Part shown: positions 1 through 12,850 of the stretch, piece after piece
How the letters are laid out: every line of letters begins with the position of its first letter
How positions within the stretch are numbered: position 1 is the stretch's first letter
Assembly (NCBI GenBank): GCA_001939145.1
Contig: LSRX01000859.1
Span: 220,073-284,072, forward strand
From: Symbiodinium microadriaticum
Taxonomy: Eukaryota; Sar; Dinophyceae; Suessiales; Symbiodiniaceae
Length of the DNA: 64,000 nt
Reading direction: 5' to 3'
Notes under the pieces: generated by a model
What the model was told of the DNA's origin: nothing
Databases searched by the model: none
Seen by the model: only the letters and a program-made list of their open reading frames with translations
Position numbers and translations under genes: made by a program

Positions 1-2540
1 GCACTGGGAGGCTGCCTTGCAGGCACGCGCGACGAAGCAACAGGTTAAGCAAGCGCTCAGCGCGTTCGCAACAGGTTAAACAGCCACCCGCACACTGAAC
101 TGCTCGCAGCTTGCCAACGTTCTCAGCTAGTGCTGAGATTCTGGCGTAATATCCTGCTGAAAGGTGCCAAACGGAAGCTGAGCTGCGAGAGACCCACAAT
201 TAGGCACAGGCAGGGCTGTGTCGGCAAATCAGATGGCAAGGCTTCCAGCTGTGCGTGACCCTGTCTCACGAAGGAAAGATACCTAGAGGCACCGAGGCAC
301 ACGTCCCGTCCTTCGGGAAAACACCCCACAGACCAGGAGGAGGATGCATCCTGGTCTCGGGCTGCGGCACTTTGAACTGCAAGCACTCCACTCAGGTCAT
401 GTATGAACGAAATCTCTCGCCTCAACCGCCAAGAAGGCTTCAGATCTACGCGCCAAAGCCGCATTTCTAGACTGTGTAAAATGCAGAGCATCTCTGACAA
501 CGCCCAAGACCAAGGTGGCCACGGACGCATGTCGGGCACCACCATCGGAGCCTGGAGCCTTCGGGCCCACGGGATGAGGGATGGGCCGAAAGTATGAAGA
601 AACGCACGAGCACCGACGTTCAAATGGCCGACTTCCTGCATGTTCTTGACGCATCTTAACCTGCAAGAAATGTTACCAAGATGATGCAAATTCGAGTGAA
701 TCTTCAAGGTACGGGAAATTCTGGCGAGTTGACTTGAGATACAGGTTTGGCATGGCTGGCACACCCGTATTGGTATGATTCTGGAGAGGTAAATTACGGT
801 CAGCCTTCGCTAAGCCACTGCCCAGTTGGCAGTGCTGCATCTGCACATCTGCACTGCGATCCAGCACTGCCCAACGTGCACATGAGACAAGTGAGACAAG
901 AGTCTCACAGGTTGAGGATGTCTGGATCAAGCCTCAGAACCTGTCAGTCCTGCAACTGAGTCGAGGAGTTTGTGACTGAGCATGGCCGCAGCAGGTGTTC
1001 AGAAGCTCCACTTAGTAATGGGCCAACGTTCTACGGACGATCGGAGAGCTCTGGGCATTCAACCATCTCTGCTGATGGGCTTGCAGACCACTCGACCACT
1101 CGCTAATTCTGACAATCTGGTACCTGACCTTTGTGAACAAGCGACAGATGAGCACCCGGCACAGGCTCCGTCCCATCTTGCCGCGGAATTGCCTCATGGT
1201 TTCTCTGCTCGATGTCAGCGATGTGATATAACTAGACTTTAACTGAAGCAATCGAGGCTGCAAGCAGTTTTGGAGTTTCACCACCCCACCAAAGCCCAAT
1301 GTTCGCTTTGCAGAAACGATCCAAATTTTGCGCTACTGTGCAGGTGCAAGGAATTGCGAAGTCTCAACGAAGCTCCAGATCTCCAATGCGAGGTTCCGGC
1401 AACAAAGATGGAGGCAATGTCGGTGTAAAAGTCCTCTTCCAGTGTGCCATGACCCGAAGCGTTCAAGCCCCGTTCAATGCAATCTGCAGAATACGGCTGG
1501 CGACCTAGCACAGAAGTGAAGTTGCACAAAGCAGGCTTGGCAAACCTTGAAGTCTATCCATGTGAGGACATGCTAGTGCTGCATGTCGTGGCCATTCAAC
1601 AGTGTCTCAAAGGTTTGGCATCCGAATTCTCCTCGCCGAGTTGGCAACATTGTCCAACGTTTTTGCCCTGGCCTGGAAGATCAATGGATTCTTGCATTGG
1701 ATAGAGCAGTAGCGTGCGCTGTTCAAAGCTGAATGAGCTTCACCCTGGAGCATGCATGGTTCTGTGACCACTGAGCAAACACTACCTCTGCATCATGACC
1801 GCTCTTCTAGCAAATATTTTGACCCCATCAGCATATGCTATGCATGGTGCTGAGATCCACACCACAGTAGCAGTAGCAGACTCTGTACGCTGCCGGCCTG
1901 GGACGTGGTCACATCCCGACCACTGAAGTTTGCATGACTCCCTGCCTAGGTCGTGAGATCTGTAGCCCTAACCAAATGTTGAATATGTCCCGTCGATCAG
2001 TTTGCGAGCACAGATCGTTGAATATGTCAGTACATGGCCTTGGCAACTTTGGACGGAAGGTCATGTGTTCGCAACATGTCATGCAGCGCAATCTGAAGCT
2101 CTTACTGCAGGCCCAGGACCTTGGACATGACAACGGAATCAAAGAAGCTGTCGCGGAAGCTGCGGATAGCACCGGTTCCCTTCTTTGTACTATTCAAGCT
2201 CATCCTTTACGCGCCCGTGAGAATTAGTCAGAGTCATGGGTACACAAAGTCTGCATTTAGCGCATGCGCCCCGTGGCTCCTTGCCTGAGGAACTTGATGT
2301 TTCTCCACCTGCGCCGCATCGACCAGAAAGCCACCCTGCTCCCGGAATCACACTGCACGAGACCCTGGTGCCTGATTCCCCGGCCCATGTTCACGACTTG
2401 GCTTGCTTGGTTCGGCAGCAGGCCGGAGACATCAAGGCCTCGAGCCATTCTCGCAGTTGCACTGCACAGAGCTGCAGCATCCAGTCTAGCTGGAGCCTAG
2501 ATAGAGTCGCTCGAAGCCTCTATGCAGCCCAGCCGCTGCT
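1..2540. other. no recognisable gene
   Basis: I see only short overlapping frames in all six readings, none with a family motif or convincing codon bias. Nothing here resembles a repeat, RNA gene or mobile element that I know. It may be intron or intergenic DNA upstream or downstream of the exon-like segment at 2.55-2.76 kb. Confidence 0.4.
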
Positions 2541-2549
2541 TTCGTCTGA

Positions 2550-2761
2550 AAACCGGGTTCCGCAGCGCGTATAGTCGTCCACAATTCTAATGTACTCCTG
2601 CGGCAAGCTTAGCATGTACTTCGCAACGAACTCTGCATGGTCCGGCTGCAAGTCGGAGAAACCCCGGTCCCTCCCATCGAAGCCGATGCCAGCAAGCTCC
2701 ACGTCGTAGAAGGTGCCGTTTTGCCCGAACTGTGCCAGCTGCTGCGTTTGCAAGCTAAAAG
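2550..2761 (-). CDS. exon-like segment, unknown protein
   Basis: On the minus strand the reading after an AG acceptor at 2762 is smooth and protein-like, including FYDVELAGIGFDGRDRGF and then DHAEFVAKYMLSLPQEYIR. The third codon position is G/C rich, unlike the surrounding DNA. I do not recognise a family. The segment has no start codon and would be an internal exon. It could belong to the same minus-strand gene as the exons further up, but no joining evidence is visible. Acceptor and end are approximate. Confidence 0.3.
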
Positions 2762-2769
2762 CTGCGGGC

Positions 2770-5700
2770 TTGGCGGGCAAGCTCCTACCTGGCATGGACG
2801 CAATGTTTTCTATCCTTGCGAAAACGATCTGTGGATCCGCATCTTGCAGACAAGGTAAAGGAATGTAAAGGGCTTTTCACCCTGAACTGAAGTTGAAACT
2901 TTGAAGACGTCGTACTCCCTGAGCACTTCAGGAGTTTATCGGCGAGGGCGCTTGTAGAGCTCAGACAGCTTTTTGCTTGGAATGCAAAAGAACAAAGCTC
3001 TAACTCTGGAGCAGACTAGGCAGGCCTCCACATGGATTGAACCCCGTTTCGGAGGTACAAGAAGGTAAGTTTGACCACGTCCTGCTTGTAAACTGAAACT
3101 CACGACGCAACACGAATCTCCACAAGTTTGGAACTGGTCGCAAGGAAGTGGCTTGAAAGTGTCGCCCCTTGTAGCAGTTTTCTGATGTGGCTAGATTGCC
3201 GCGCTGCAAAGCCCTGAGCTTGTGCCAAGCGCAAAGCTATGCGCAAAAGGTACATCCGCCAATATGTTAAAACGCGGCCGCTTTCGCACATCCTGCGCTG
3301 GCTTGTTCCTGACCTCCTCACTTCTGGAAAGCCCGGGAGCTGCGCATCGCACGTGTTGCTTCGCCCACGGCCTCGCAGCACACAAAGGCCAGGGAGGCAT
3401 AGCTCCGGCTCATGTAAACGATGCTTCGGTTGGTCGTCGGGCTTGAAACACTCTCGGGGTCGAGGGGAGGGCTCACAGGAAGGTGAAGTTGCATGAGCAG
3501 CAAGCATTCAGAATTCATGCTCGTGGAAACTATACAAACAATACAACCATGACGTTTATGGACACGGAGCAGTCCCAACCCATCCCGGTGCCGACAGCTT
3601 GGGAAGGCCCGACACGCTGCCGTCTTTGAAGTGCTTGCCTCAGGTGTTTCGAGCACTCAGCTCTTCCGCACTGTTGAGCACCAAGCCTCCTATTGTTCCT
3701 TGGCCGATTCTTTGCAGCTGCACCCTGTGAACACTTCGGGTGGCTGGCTGGGTATGTCTGAGACATTCTGAGACGGATTTACGGAATCAGGCTGCATTAT
3801 CTACACATCTCCGTCGAAGGCTTGTAGCGTACCGACTGGTTTGCTCGATAATGTCCTGCGGAACAGCACAGAAATGCATAGCTCAAGCTCTGCCTTCCCA
3901 TGATCCCACCGATCCTGTCGGCATTACTCAGTCTTTCTTCGCCCCGATTGGAAAACGAAACCTATGTAGACGACCCAACGAACTCAGACCGTGAAGTCGC
4001 AAGCATTCAATGAGGCCGGCGACGAATGAGCAGTGGTCGGCCGCAGGGAAGAAAGTTGAAGGAAACGCAGCAAGCGACTGCATGAAAGGCATAGCGGCAT
4101 AGCTCAACACAGGTGACAGAACAGCCATGAGATGCGATGATAATCATGGTGGTGAGCAGTGCGCAAAGTTGCAAATGAAGTAGAAAGACATGCGACCTCT
4201 CTTCCGGACAAGGTGCTGGTCACTGCGCCTTGGCTCAGGAAGCAAGCAAAGTCCTTGGCCTCCGCAGACCAGTCCGTCCACTTCCTGGGTCACACGAATC
4301 TCACTCGCCGACCCAAAAAAATATGCAGCTCACTACAAGCCTCATCCCAAGACTCTCCTTTCTCAAACAAGAGAAGCGGCCAGGCTTTGCACTGCCCCTG
4401 CTGTTCACAGAGTTGGCAGCACACCCGGGGATCCTGTCGGCACCGCGGAGTTGGGCGGACACACCGAAGCTTCGACACAGCCCGACAGCCCCGAATACGG
4501 TCTCCTGGACGCCTTTCCTCATCCTCAGCTACAATCGGACGAAATACGGCCCAAATCTTTTGCTGCGAGGCTTACTTCAGCTATCTGTTGTCAAGCACGC
4601 AGTTTAAGCATTCGACGTTCATTGGCTGATGCGAGAGACAAAAGCAACCGGGGCTCTGGTACCAACCCCCTTGCACAGAGTACTCCGTCTGGGGCTCCAG
4701 GAGGCAACCATCGGAGCCCTGAGCGCGGTTCAGCCTGGGACTGCAGACCGGGGCCAGCTTGAAAACGCAGAGACAAAAGCTTGCACAAAGCATTGTCAGC
4801 TGAGCGCCGCACACTTCGACGGAGAACTTGGATCCATCCTGACTAGCGTCATGAGAACGGTGGCCGAATGCATGGAAAGTCTCAAGTAAGGCTCAGATCT
4901 TCCGTGCAGCTAGGACCCACTGCCAGCTCCAGTACCGCATGCAGTGGGCATTTGGATGGATGCTGGCAAGTACATCGTCGCCAATTCTGTAGATGCTGAT
5001 ATGATCACCCCCTGTTTTTGACAAACGAGGTCTCATTGGTGGTCCCACTGGCAGCTTGTGGCAGGCGGCCGTTCATGATGCACTGGATGTTGGCGAGGAT
5101 TACACGAAAAAACAACGAACAACGTCTGCTTTCTGCAAGCAGGTAGGATGTTGGATTGCCATCGATGGCATCAACCCGCTCCAACTGAATAAGCGTTGTC
5201 CCACAGTCGCCTCCATGGGCCCGGGACTGGCGGCCACCGGAGCCACGGCCACGCCGCAGGGCTTCGGGCCTGAGTCGATCCGTTGCTATGGACGGCTTGT
5301 CACATCTTCTCAAAGCATCTCAAGACTGTCTGGCTTGGCTGGTGCTGTGAGAGCGTACTCGAGGGACTGGCACCTAGTCGCTCAGGGCAGGCCTGATGGA
5401 CTGCCACGGAGGCCGCGCAGACCCTAGTTGTTCCATTCTGTGCCTCGGGACTTTCGTTCCTTCCAGCCCAGGGCTTCATGGCTGAGGTCTTTCCTCTTTA
5501 GGGTCCGCCGCTCTTTTTTGAGGTGAGGACGCGGGGCTTAGGGCCTGAATGGGCCTGACGGTCTGCCGAACGAAAACGTGAGCACGCATCAGTCTTCAGA
5601 CCCAGCCCAGCACTCATCTCATGCATGGCTGGTGGGGAAGTCTGGAGACCTTGGTTCTTGGTCTGTGCAACAGATCGATTGCACTTCGCGACATCTCCGG

Positions 5701-7540
5701 CCGATTAGTGGATGCAGTGGAATTTGCGTGTGGTCTGTCCTTGCTGTAGAGTAACTCTTCTTGCAGCTTGGGCTTTTCCTTGTCTGATGTGTGCAGTGTC
5801 ATCGGCTTCCTGCCCTCTTGTTGATTCTTGGGACGCTCTTTGCTTCCTTGGCTGTCGTCTGAGCTTTGCTTCTTTGCGAGCATTTGCCAGGATTTTGGAA
5901 TTGAATTTGTCTCTGTTGGTTTCCAAAGTGAGCACTGGAGTCAATTAGGTGCTGAGTTTTTCGTGTCTGCCTGAATTGGTTCGCAGCAACTCTGGGGCTC
6001 CAAACCCACCCAAGGCTGAAAACACAAACCAACGCAAAAGCCTTAAACCCTATGTAAACTTCCAACGCCGGGAGCAGCATGACCCCGAAATTCAAGAAAA
6101 ATATCGAAAACTCGTAGGCGACAATGCAGGGTCCGAGATTCTGAAACAAATTCACAAAACAGGATGAAACGATCCGGAAAACCAATAGGAATGCTGGAAG
6201 ATTTTGGTGGCCAGGTGGGTGTGGGAAGTCTTTGCGTGTTGGAGCCTTGTGGGCCAGGTGGCTGTGAGAAGGGGTTGACCGAGGCCCGTGAGTGAGCTCA
6301 GTGCTTTTGGGGACGGTTTTACGGCATCATGTCTACCTGGGCCGGGGTTTACGGTTTTTCTTTGGGAATCCCCTCAGTCTAGGTCGGTGGGCGCAGTTGA
6401 GCACCAGCGAGACCAAAGAGGCGGGGTCAGCACTGATGTATGATTTCCCCAAACCCGAGTTTTGCTCGCATCGCACGCAACCCAACCCTCAGAGCTGCTT
6501 TCTTTGCAGCTGTCCCCAGATTCCCCGGTCCCAGAGCCAAATATCCCAGCGCCTTTCAAAATCCTCCAGTGCCTTTCCAAGGCCTGGAGCGGGGTTTTGG
6601 GTTTAGCTGCGGCCCTCTCCTAGCACTCGGGCCTTTGCGGTACTCCCACTCCTTTTGGGTTTGGGGTTCGTGGTTTGGTTTTGCCTTTGTGTCCAGCATA
6701 ATTCAAATTTTGGGGTTTGGCTATAAGGGGACGGTTTACGGTCTAGGGATGGGGCCCTGGTTTCTGACGTTTCGTTGCCAAAAGCGTCGCGAAGTGCTTG
6801 TCCAGGTGGTTTGGATGGCATGATGTGATGCTGTTGGGCTGATGATGATGTTGTGATGTTGGTGTCAGGCTGTCTCTTAGTTTGCTTAGTTTGAGCTTGC
6901 ACTGCATGGCATGATCTGAGGTCTTCAGTATTTGGCCTTAAGGTTTGTGTCCTCCGGTAAAAGCGCGATCCATTGTAAATTTCTAAACTTTGATTGGCTC
7001 ACGTTGATCTCGAATTGACAGGAATCCCGGGCGTGTCCGCATCTTCCGCCGGTAAATTATGTGGGATGGATGCTGGCCGGCCGGCTGGCTGGCCGGCCGG
7101 CTGGCTGGTGGGTGGGTGGCTGCATGTGGGGGGAGGGATGGTGATGTTCGAAGTGACCTCGCTGCTTTGAACAACCTCGGAACACTCGTTATCTTTAGCT
7201 GAGTGGCTTCAGCGTTCTGGGTTTAAGCTTTGTTTAGGCTTTATTTGTACAGGGTTTTGATTGCTTCAGGATGCAATGTGAAATAGATTTCGGCCGAGGG
7301 GTCACATGGATATTGGCCCAGAATGGGCGCGTGCAGCCTGAAGACAATCACGCCCGTGCACGCTTGTGGATGCGCCCCCAGGATCCCCTCAGCCAGCCTA
7401 TGCTCCGGGAACGAACCAAGCCTAAGAATCCTCGAACTATGCTAAAGCCATAATTCCATCTGCAGAAAGATTGCGCTGTACTTCCAGCGAAATGCTGGCA
7501 GAGAGATCAGCATGCTACAGTTTCAGGCTGGGCTGTCGGC
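2770..7540. other. mostly non-coding; AT-rich island and short repeats
   Basis: No supported gene. From about 5700 to 6180 the DNA becomes A/T rich and loses the coding-like texture of its neighbours. Between 6300 and 6760 the motif GGTTTACGGT recurs several times (near 6312, 6345 and 6733) among G/T-rich text, which looks like a decayed repeat family. Short hydrophobic minus-strand frames at 5.8-6.2 kb are explained by the T-rich composition. Confidence 0.4.
7075..7125. repeat. GGCCGGCT/GGTG microsatellite
   Basis: A run of GGCCGGCTGGCT units followed by GGTGGGTGGGTGG, seen directly. Simple sequence repeat, no coding role inferred. Confidence 0.85.
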
Positions 7541-7546
7541 ACTTGC

Positions 7547-7667
7547 CAGGGTTGTCCTGGTAGACCACCGCCTGGAAGTGCTCCATGGAGGAGTCGGGAT
7601 GGAGGTCGGGATACCACCTCAGTTTCTGGCAGGACATAGCAGGACCGTCCTTGAAGACGGGCCGGGC
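7547..7667 (-). CDS. exon with dinoflagellate WYPxLxPxSS module
   Basis: The minus-strand reading between an AG acceptor at 7668 and a possible GC donor at 7546 contains MSCQKLRWYPDLHPDSSMEH and then FQAVVYQDNPGK. The pattern, Cys, WYP, L-x-PxSS, then FQ and Y before a closing region, matches the exon at 17.9 kb (MPQHPDWYPGMTEDSPLSEW then FVAYN). I know this module as a repeated unit in predicted dinoflagellate secreted proteins, function unknown. The lower end lies at either GC or GT within GGCAAGTGCC. This may be a late exon of the gene whose signal-peptide exon starts at 18479. Confidence 0.5.
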
Positions 7668-7679
7668 CTCACAATATTC

Positions 7680-9560
7680 AGAATCACAATACCGTACCCC
7701 CAACACTGGAGGGTCTCCCCGCACATGCCTGAACAAACACGATTCCGGGGTTTAAAAAGGTCCCCAAGCAGTGTGACAACACCGCGGGGTTCTTGTATTG
7801 GAAGTAAAGGGCATCAGGCTGCTGAGTTCTGCAGCATGCGGTCTCCGAATCCCTACGATTCTGCGGGTGATGCCTTCAATTCGCTCGAAGTGTCTAAAGT
7901 CCTAGCAAGCCACCCGTCCTTCGGCCTCTCGGGATTTTCCACACGCCGTTCTGCCCACTGTCACTTGGCTTGGGTGGTTGGACTCGAGATGTGGTGTTTC
8001 AGGCGGTGTCTGCTAGGGTCTTCACTGGCCTAGCAAGCGGAGTGTTACAGCTGTTTATCACGGGTGCATCTTTATCACCTTTGATGTGCGGGAATGAAGC
8101 ACAATCCCAGCAAGCGGCCGACAGGAAGCCCTAGCTGCTTAAGACGTCAAGGGCGCAACTTCTCGTTCAATGCAACACGTAATCAAGAAAGCAAGGCCGT
8201 GGCTAACTTTGGAGCATGAATTAATATGATCGTTTAAGTTCATCAGTTAACGTCGGCCAGCGGCCGTCGCGGCTCTGTTGCAGCAGAAACCAGCGCTGCA
8301 GCATCTGGATGCAGGCAGAGCAAGAGCAGGACACAGGTTCTTCCGTCATTGCTCTTCAGATCATTTGGTGAATCTTGTGAGGCAAGAAGGATAAGAGCTG
8401 CGGAGGCCAGCCAACCACGATTCCCGGAAGAAGGCTGTGAGACTGCCAGCCGACAGTTCCTTTGATCAGTGTAATCAAAATTATACATCCTTATGACAAG
8501 CAGATTACCCGGGTAGAGAAACTGGACGCCGTGGCTTCAGCAAGCCAGGTCCTCTTTTCTGGCTGTCGTCATGCTTTAGGCCGATGTGCAAGCAAGAAGC
8601 ACGTATGCTATGCCATCTAAACAGACAGCCAGAGAGGCAGACAGTTCGTCTTTCATCTACTAGATTCCATTTACAATTCCTGGACACGACAAACAGAGAA
8701 GACAGAGAGAGCGGGAGAGGGACAGAGAGACAAAGGGAGAGAGGGAGGAGTGAGAAGAGAGGGAGGAGAGGGAGGAGAGGGAGGCAGGGAGGTGGTGAGG
8801 CGGGAGGCAGGCAGGCAGGCAAGCAGGCAGCCGGCAGGGAGGCAGGCCGGCAGGGAGGGGAGGGAGGGAGGGAGGGTTGCATAAGAATGCTGAGGTTTTT
8901 GCTCGGGGTGCTGGAAGATGCCCTGCGTCATGGCCCAGTTTACCTCATCCCAGCATGTCTCTCCTGCAGGGAATGCGGTGTTTCCTTCTCAACAAACATC
9001 AACATCATAAATGAACATCAAGATATAAATCTTTTCAGTGGCTACGCAGGCTCGGATCCTGTTAACTGGAAAATTGGCGTCTGCAGGCATACCATCTGAA
9101 GCTGGGAAGAGCTCTCCTTGTTTGGTGGTGTGACAGTTGGTGTCCACAGACATTGCCTGAGCCAGGCTAACTTGAGATTCCAATTATCCGCTGGCAATAA
9201 AGGTTCCTACAATCAGCCTTGGCAGCTTTGACCGGGACGAATTCCTGTCTGGATCAAGTTTCAGAGGCGGCTTTGGCTCGGTTTGGGCTCGAGCGTGGGA
9301 AACAGAGTTGTCCTGAGTTCGACGGGGCCGAGACCCCACGTTGATCACCGCTGAGATTGCCTCGTCATGGCCAAAAGTGTGCAGAACTGCAGGAGACTGA
9401 GACTCTTTGGCACTGTGCCGCTGGCATGGTGATCGCTACCACCCGAGCCGAGGTCCGTGGTTGACACCACGTCGTCCTGGGCAGAGAGCTGAGGCCCTTA
9501 GAGACTTAGGATACTTTGCAGCTTTCTGGGGCTTTCAGGATCTTTCAAGACTCTTGGATT
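7680..9560. other. no recognisable gene; contains a polypurine tract
   Basis: Apart from the G/A-rich tract at 8700-8880 I see nothing to name. Long plus-strand frames around 7.5-8.0 kb are shadows of the minus-strand exon at 7.6 kb. Cys/Pro-rich frames at 8.5-8.9 kb are translations of the purine tract. Confidence 0.4.
8698..8876 (+). repeat. polypurine GA/GGGA/GGCA tract
   Basis: Roughly 180 bases with almost no pyrimidines on the plus strand: first GAGA-type, then GGGAGGA-type, then GGCA repeats and GGGA repeats. All long frames through it are repeat translations. Confidence 0.85.
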
Positions 9561-9568
9561 CAGCTTTC

Positions 9569-9626
9569 CTGGCTCGCCAGGTTGGCGAAGATGTTGTCCA
9601 CGCCACCAAAGGACTGGGAGTTGTAC
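9569..9626 (-). CDS. EEP-fold exon (GGVDNIF motif)
   Basis: After an AG acceptor the minus strand reads YNSQSFGGVDNIFANLASQ and ends at CAG followed by GA, a donor type used in Symbiodiniaceae. Endonuclease/exonuclease/phosphatase (EEP) proteins commonly have a G-G-x-D-N-x-(F/Y) segment near the C-terminus, so this fits downstream of the GDFNA exon at 10.4 kb. Alternatives are an EEP domain of a retroelement or a free-standing host enzyme. The clean exon edges favour a host gene. Substrate cannot be told from the sequence. Confidence 0.5.
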
Positions 9627-10370
9627 CTGATGCAGCCCGCTCAGGCTCATGGGAACAGCGATGCCTTGAGATCATTGTAGATATTGTAGTTTGGAAGAAA
9701 GGTTCCTGGCACATCTGGCCACACAAAAAGCCCGGGAGTGTTGCGCAAACTTGTTCTTTAACCAGTACGACACTCCTTGAATACTTGTTCGAACCAGTCC
9801 AACAAGACACTTCCAACCATAACAATTGAGTAAATCACAAGTGTAGCGCTGCGCCAGGGCACACATGGTGCAGGTGCGGCCACATCGCCTGTCAAGCAAG
9901 ACTGGTCATCATCGGCACTGGAACCGCGCAACTGCACGCCTAGCCTGAGGCTTACCTTCGAGGTTTTGGATGTTGTGGGGGCAACAGTGGTACGTACCTA
10001 TTCGCTAATCTTCGACATCCCGCCGGCAAGTAGCTGCACGAATTTGCGAAGAGCAAAAGGCAAGGTCACAGCTTGCAGTCTCAGAATCTAGAAAATCTTG
10101 CGGACACCCACGCAAGAAAAGCTCAAACTAGGAATACTTCTGAAATGTGTGGCACTGTCTGACCAGCCTTGCACAATCCTTTGAGCTTTAGACCCAAGCC
10201 TCTCGTTACCAGTACTGTGAACATCGTGATCATTCGGGGAGAGAACAGGAATTGATTGCATTTGATTGCAATGGATTGCGCGGCATGGTGTCTTGCTTGG
10301 AGCTATCCTTCGCCAGCTACCTTCACATCAAGAGCCGTTCCGACAACACTGGGATATGCAAATGAAGAGC

Positions 10371-10433
10371 CTGCAGTGTCCGCGACGCCGCGTTCGCGTT
10401 GAAATCTCCAACCAATACCAGAGTGTCGCCCAC
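10371..10433 (-). CDS. EEP-fold exon (GDFNA motif)
   Basis: A 63-base exon, exactly 21 codons in phase 0, between an AG acceptor and a CAG/GC donor on the minus strand. It encodes LVLVGDFNANAASRTLQ. The hydrophobic strand followed by G-D-F-N is the metal- and phosphate-binding motif of EEP-family nucleases and phosphatases, with Asp and Asn the key residues. The exon at 9.6 kb supplies a second EEP motif. The 225-residue plus-strand frame over this region is a shadow. Function beyond the fold is not determinable. Confidence 0.55.
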
Positions 10434-10439
10434 CTGCGG

Positions 10440-12690
10440 GAAAAGTCAGGCCAAAGCCAGGCTCCGTGGCAGCAGATGGCGCCGGCAAGTGCAAGACAGT
10501 TTTGGACTACACTGCTCGTGTCACTCGTGTCTGCGCCAACCCTCCGCGTCGCGGGGCAAGCGGGGCTTTCTGCAAGTTTGGCTGACTACTCTCTCGCCAT
10601 GACCCTGCAAATTCTTAATGCGCAAGGCCTTCTGGGTGCTGTTGCCCCGAAAGAGGGAAGCCCACCCGGAAGCACTATCGCGAACCCTACACGCCTTTCG
10701 GCGGTCAGTTTCGTTCGGGCAGTCTCGACCGAGTTTGGCATAGGCGCTTTGCATCTCTGCCCTGACGTGCAGCTCGCCTGTCCGAAACGTGCCATGACCT
10801 GCAGGATCTTGTGCGCGGTGGCCTGCAGTGCAGCCAATGCCCAAGCTCCGAGCTCTGCTCGAAAATCCGCGAAACATTTCTCAATGCCTTGCCACCGCAG
10901 AGGCCCCCGGAGTTCACGGAGAGTGGGCCATGGTGATTCCTGAGAAGGAAGACATGGGATGGCCTCTTCTTCCGGCGCTAGAACACTATGTATACAAAAA
11001 GTCATTCTTCGGATCCTTCTCAGGATGCCGCATGCTACCTTCTTCAGAATGCTTCATGGGCAGCGCTTCTGCAGGTCTACGGGCTGACGCTTTGCAAGAT
11101 CGTGAAGCACCTTTGAAGGCAATTGAGGAAGGAAACCTAGTCCGGGGCAGCAAGTAACGAGTCGGTTTGCTAGCTTCACCTTCATGCTGGCCTACTAGCT
11201 GCGGCAGCCCCACATCCGGCAGGCTCTAGACTCTAGACTCTGGTCGACACAAAACATGCATCTGCAAATCTCGTCAGAGCCACACGAACAGGAGCTTCCG
11301 CTTCGTGTCCTGTGCCGTACACAAGGATGAAAACTCGGCATCACACACACACACACAAGTTCACAATATTTCACAATCTATTCGCCGGCTCTTTTGAAGA
11401 GGGTCGCGTCAGTGGTTGAAGCTACAGTAACCTCATCTCAACGGTCGTAGACGGGAGTGGCATTCACACAGGCCCCAGCAAAACAAAAGCACAGGTACGG
11501 GGTGGGCGTTTATGGTTGCGCCTGTCGTGAACGCTATGCTTGTTCTTCGGCTGTCTTCTTCTGGGTCGGGCTGCCGTGGCCGACGGGCCGTTTGGAGGGA
11601 TGTTGTCGGAGTCGGAGTTGCGTATCTGTGAGGATGCAGTTACCTGTTCCTCCCGAGCCCGTGCCTTGTGCTCCAGTCTGAGCCACTGTGTGCCGCGAGT
11701 CCCATAGTACTCCTAAGTTACACAGTGTGCCGGAAAGGTTGAGCTCTTGATGCTCTTGCTTCTTTGCAAACGAAGGGCTGTCCGCATGTCTTGAGCCACA
11801 TCTGCTTCCTTGGTTCCAAGTGTCTGCAAGTCTTTGCAAATTGCAACAGCTCGACATCATCCAGCTAAGCTGCACCATGACCTAGCAAAGACCTAAGCAA
11901 AGCCACGCGAAGCAAGAAACAATATCGGGTTGACAGATCTCGGCTGCTTTGCCAGCGATGGGGAGCAGCCAAGAGACCATGCGGCCTTCCGATAGGCCAC
12001 GCAAATTGCGTGGTTGCCTTGGAAAGCCTCGTACTGCCTCAGCAGACGGAGTGACTCTGTGCTATGCTGGAGAGTCTGGGACGGGACGGGCTTCGGCATT
12101 TGAGGCGAGGCCATCCTGAAGAGGACTGAAGCCGAAACAGACATGCAACTGGCTAGGAGGCCCTGCCAGCAGAGCTCTGAGTCTTCTTGCAGTCGCAGGC
12201 ATTCCATGATACCCGTTTCGGCATGTTCAACCAATGTGTCTGTCATTGCTCCCTTGAGCCCGAAACGAGGTCTCAAGCACTGCAGCCACGACCAACAGCA
12301 CATCAGGTGCTTTCGCCATCAAGCGGCTCTAATAATCCCACGTGGCCCAGCACCTGAACCGGATCCTGCCAGGATTTGCACGCAGAACGGGTTCGGCCAC
12401 GGTGACGATTAAAGTCTCAACTTCACAAGCCTTAAGGAGGAAATTGAGAGACCAAAGTTTCATTGCCATCTGCCACAACCTGACCGTGTCGAGGGCATCT
12501 TCGGGTGGGTTGAGGGAACTCACGGGTTGTGAAGTCCTCGCACTCTTGGAAGCCCATAACCTGAGCTCTCCACACGCAAGCTTCCTTCGAACAACGCTCC
12601 AACATTTAAGTTGATGCTGATTTGTACTATGTAGCGTGTAAAGAAGACTCAAATCTTGCACATAGCCGGTCGGAGCTGTGTATGCAAGGC
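10440..12690. other. no recognisable gene
   Basis: Several medium frames exist on both strands but none shows a motif. This span would be intronic if the exons at 18.5, 17.9, 10.4, 9.6 and 7.6 kb belong to one gene. A short CA repeat lies at 11340-11358. Confidence 0.35.
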
Positions 12691-12700
12691 ACCAATTCAA

Positions 12701-12850
12701 TCAATCGATTTCCACCCCAGCAGTGTAATAATGTAGCAAAGCTGCATCATACGGCGGAGTGCTAGTGTCCTGGATCAGGTGTCCGGCACTGTCACCTCGT
12801 CCGTGCTCCACCTGACGGGAGCAGGGCCCAAGCTTGGCAACTTCTGAAAC
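12701..12850 (-). CDS. possible apple-like module exon (weak)
   Basis: The minus strand contains AGHLIQDTSTPPYD, which resembles the GCHLQD-x-SATP stretch of a cysteine-rich apple-like module frequent in dinoflagellate secreted proteins. The expected first cysteine is glycine here and no paired cysteines are visible. It could be a diverged exon of the surrounding minus-strand gene, or chance. Confidence 0.2.
   Translation of the reverse strand, partial: VSEVAKLGPCSRQVEHGRGDSAGHLIQDTSTPPYDAALLHYYTAGVEID

Noticed and set aside
8505-8931. Pro/Leu-rich minus-strand frames as a proline-rich protein
   Set aside because: Explained by translation of the polypurine tract.
10266-10943. 225-codon plus-strand frame
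   Set aside because: It overlaps, in antisense, the EEP exon with GDFNA and its upstream region and shows no motif of its own.
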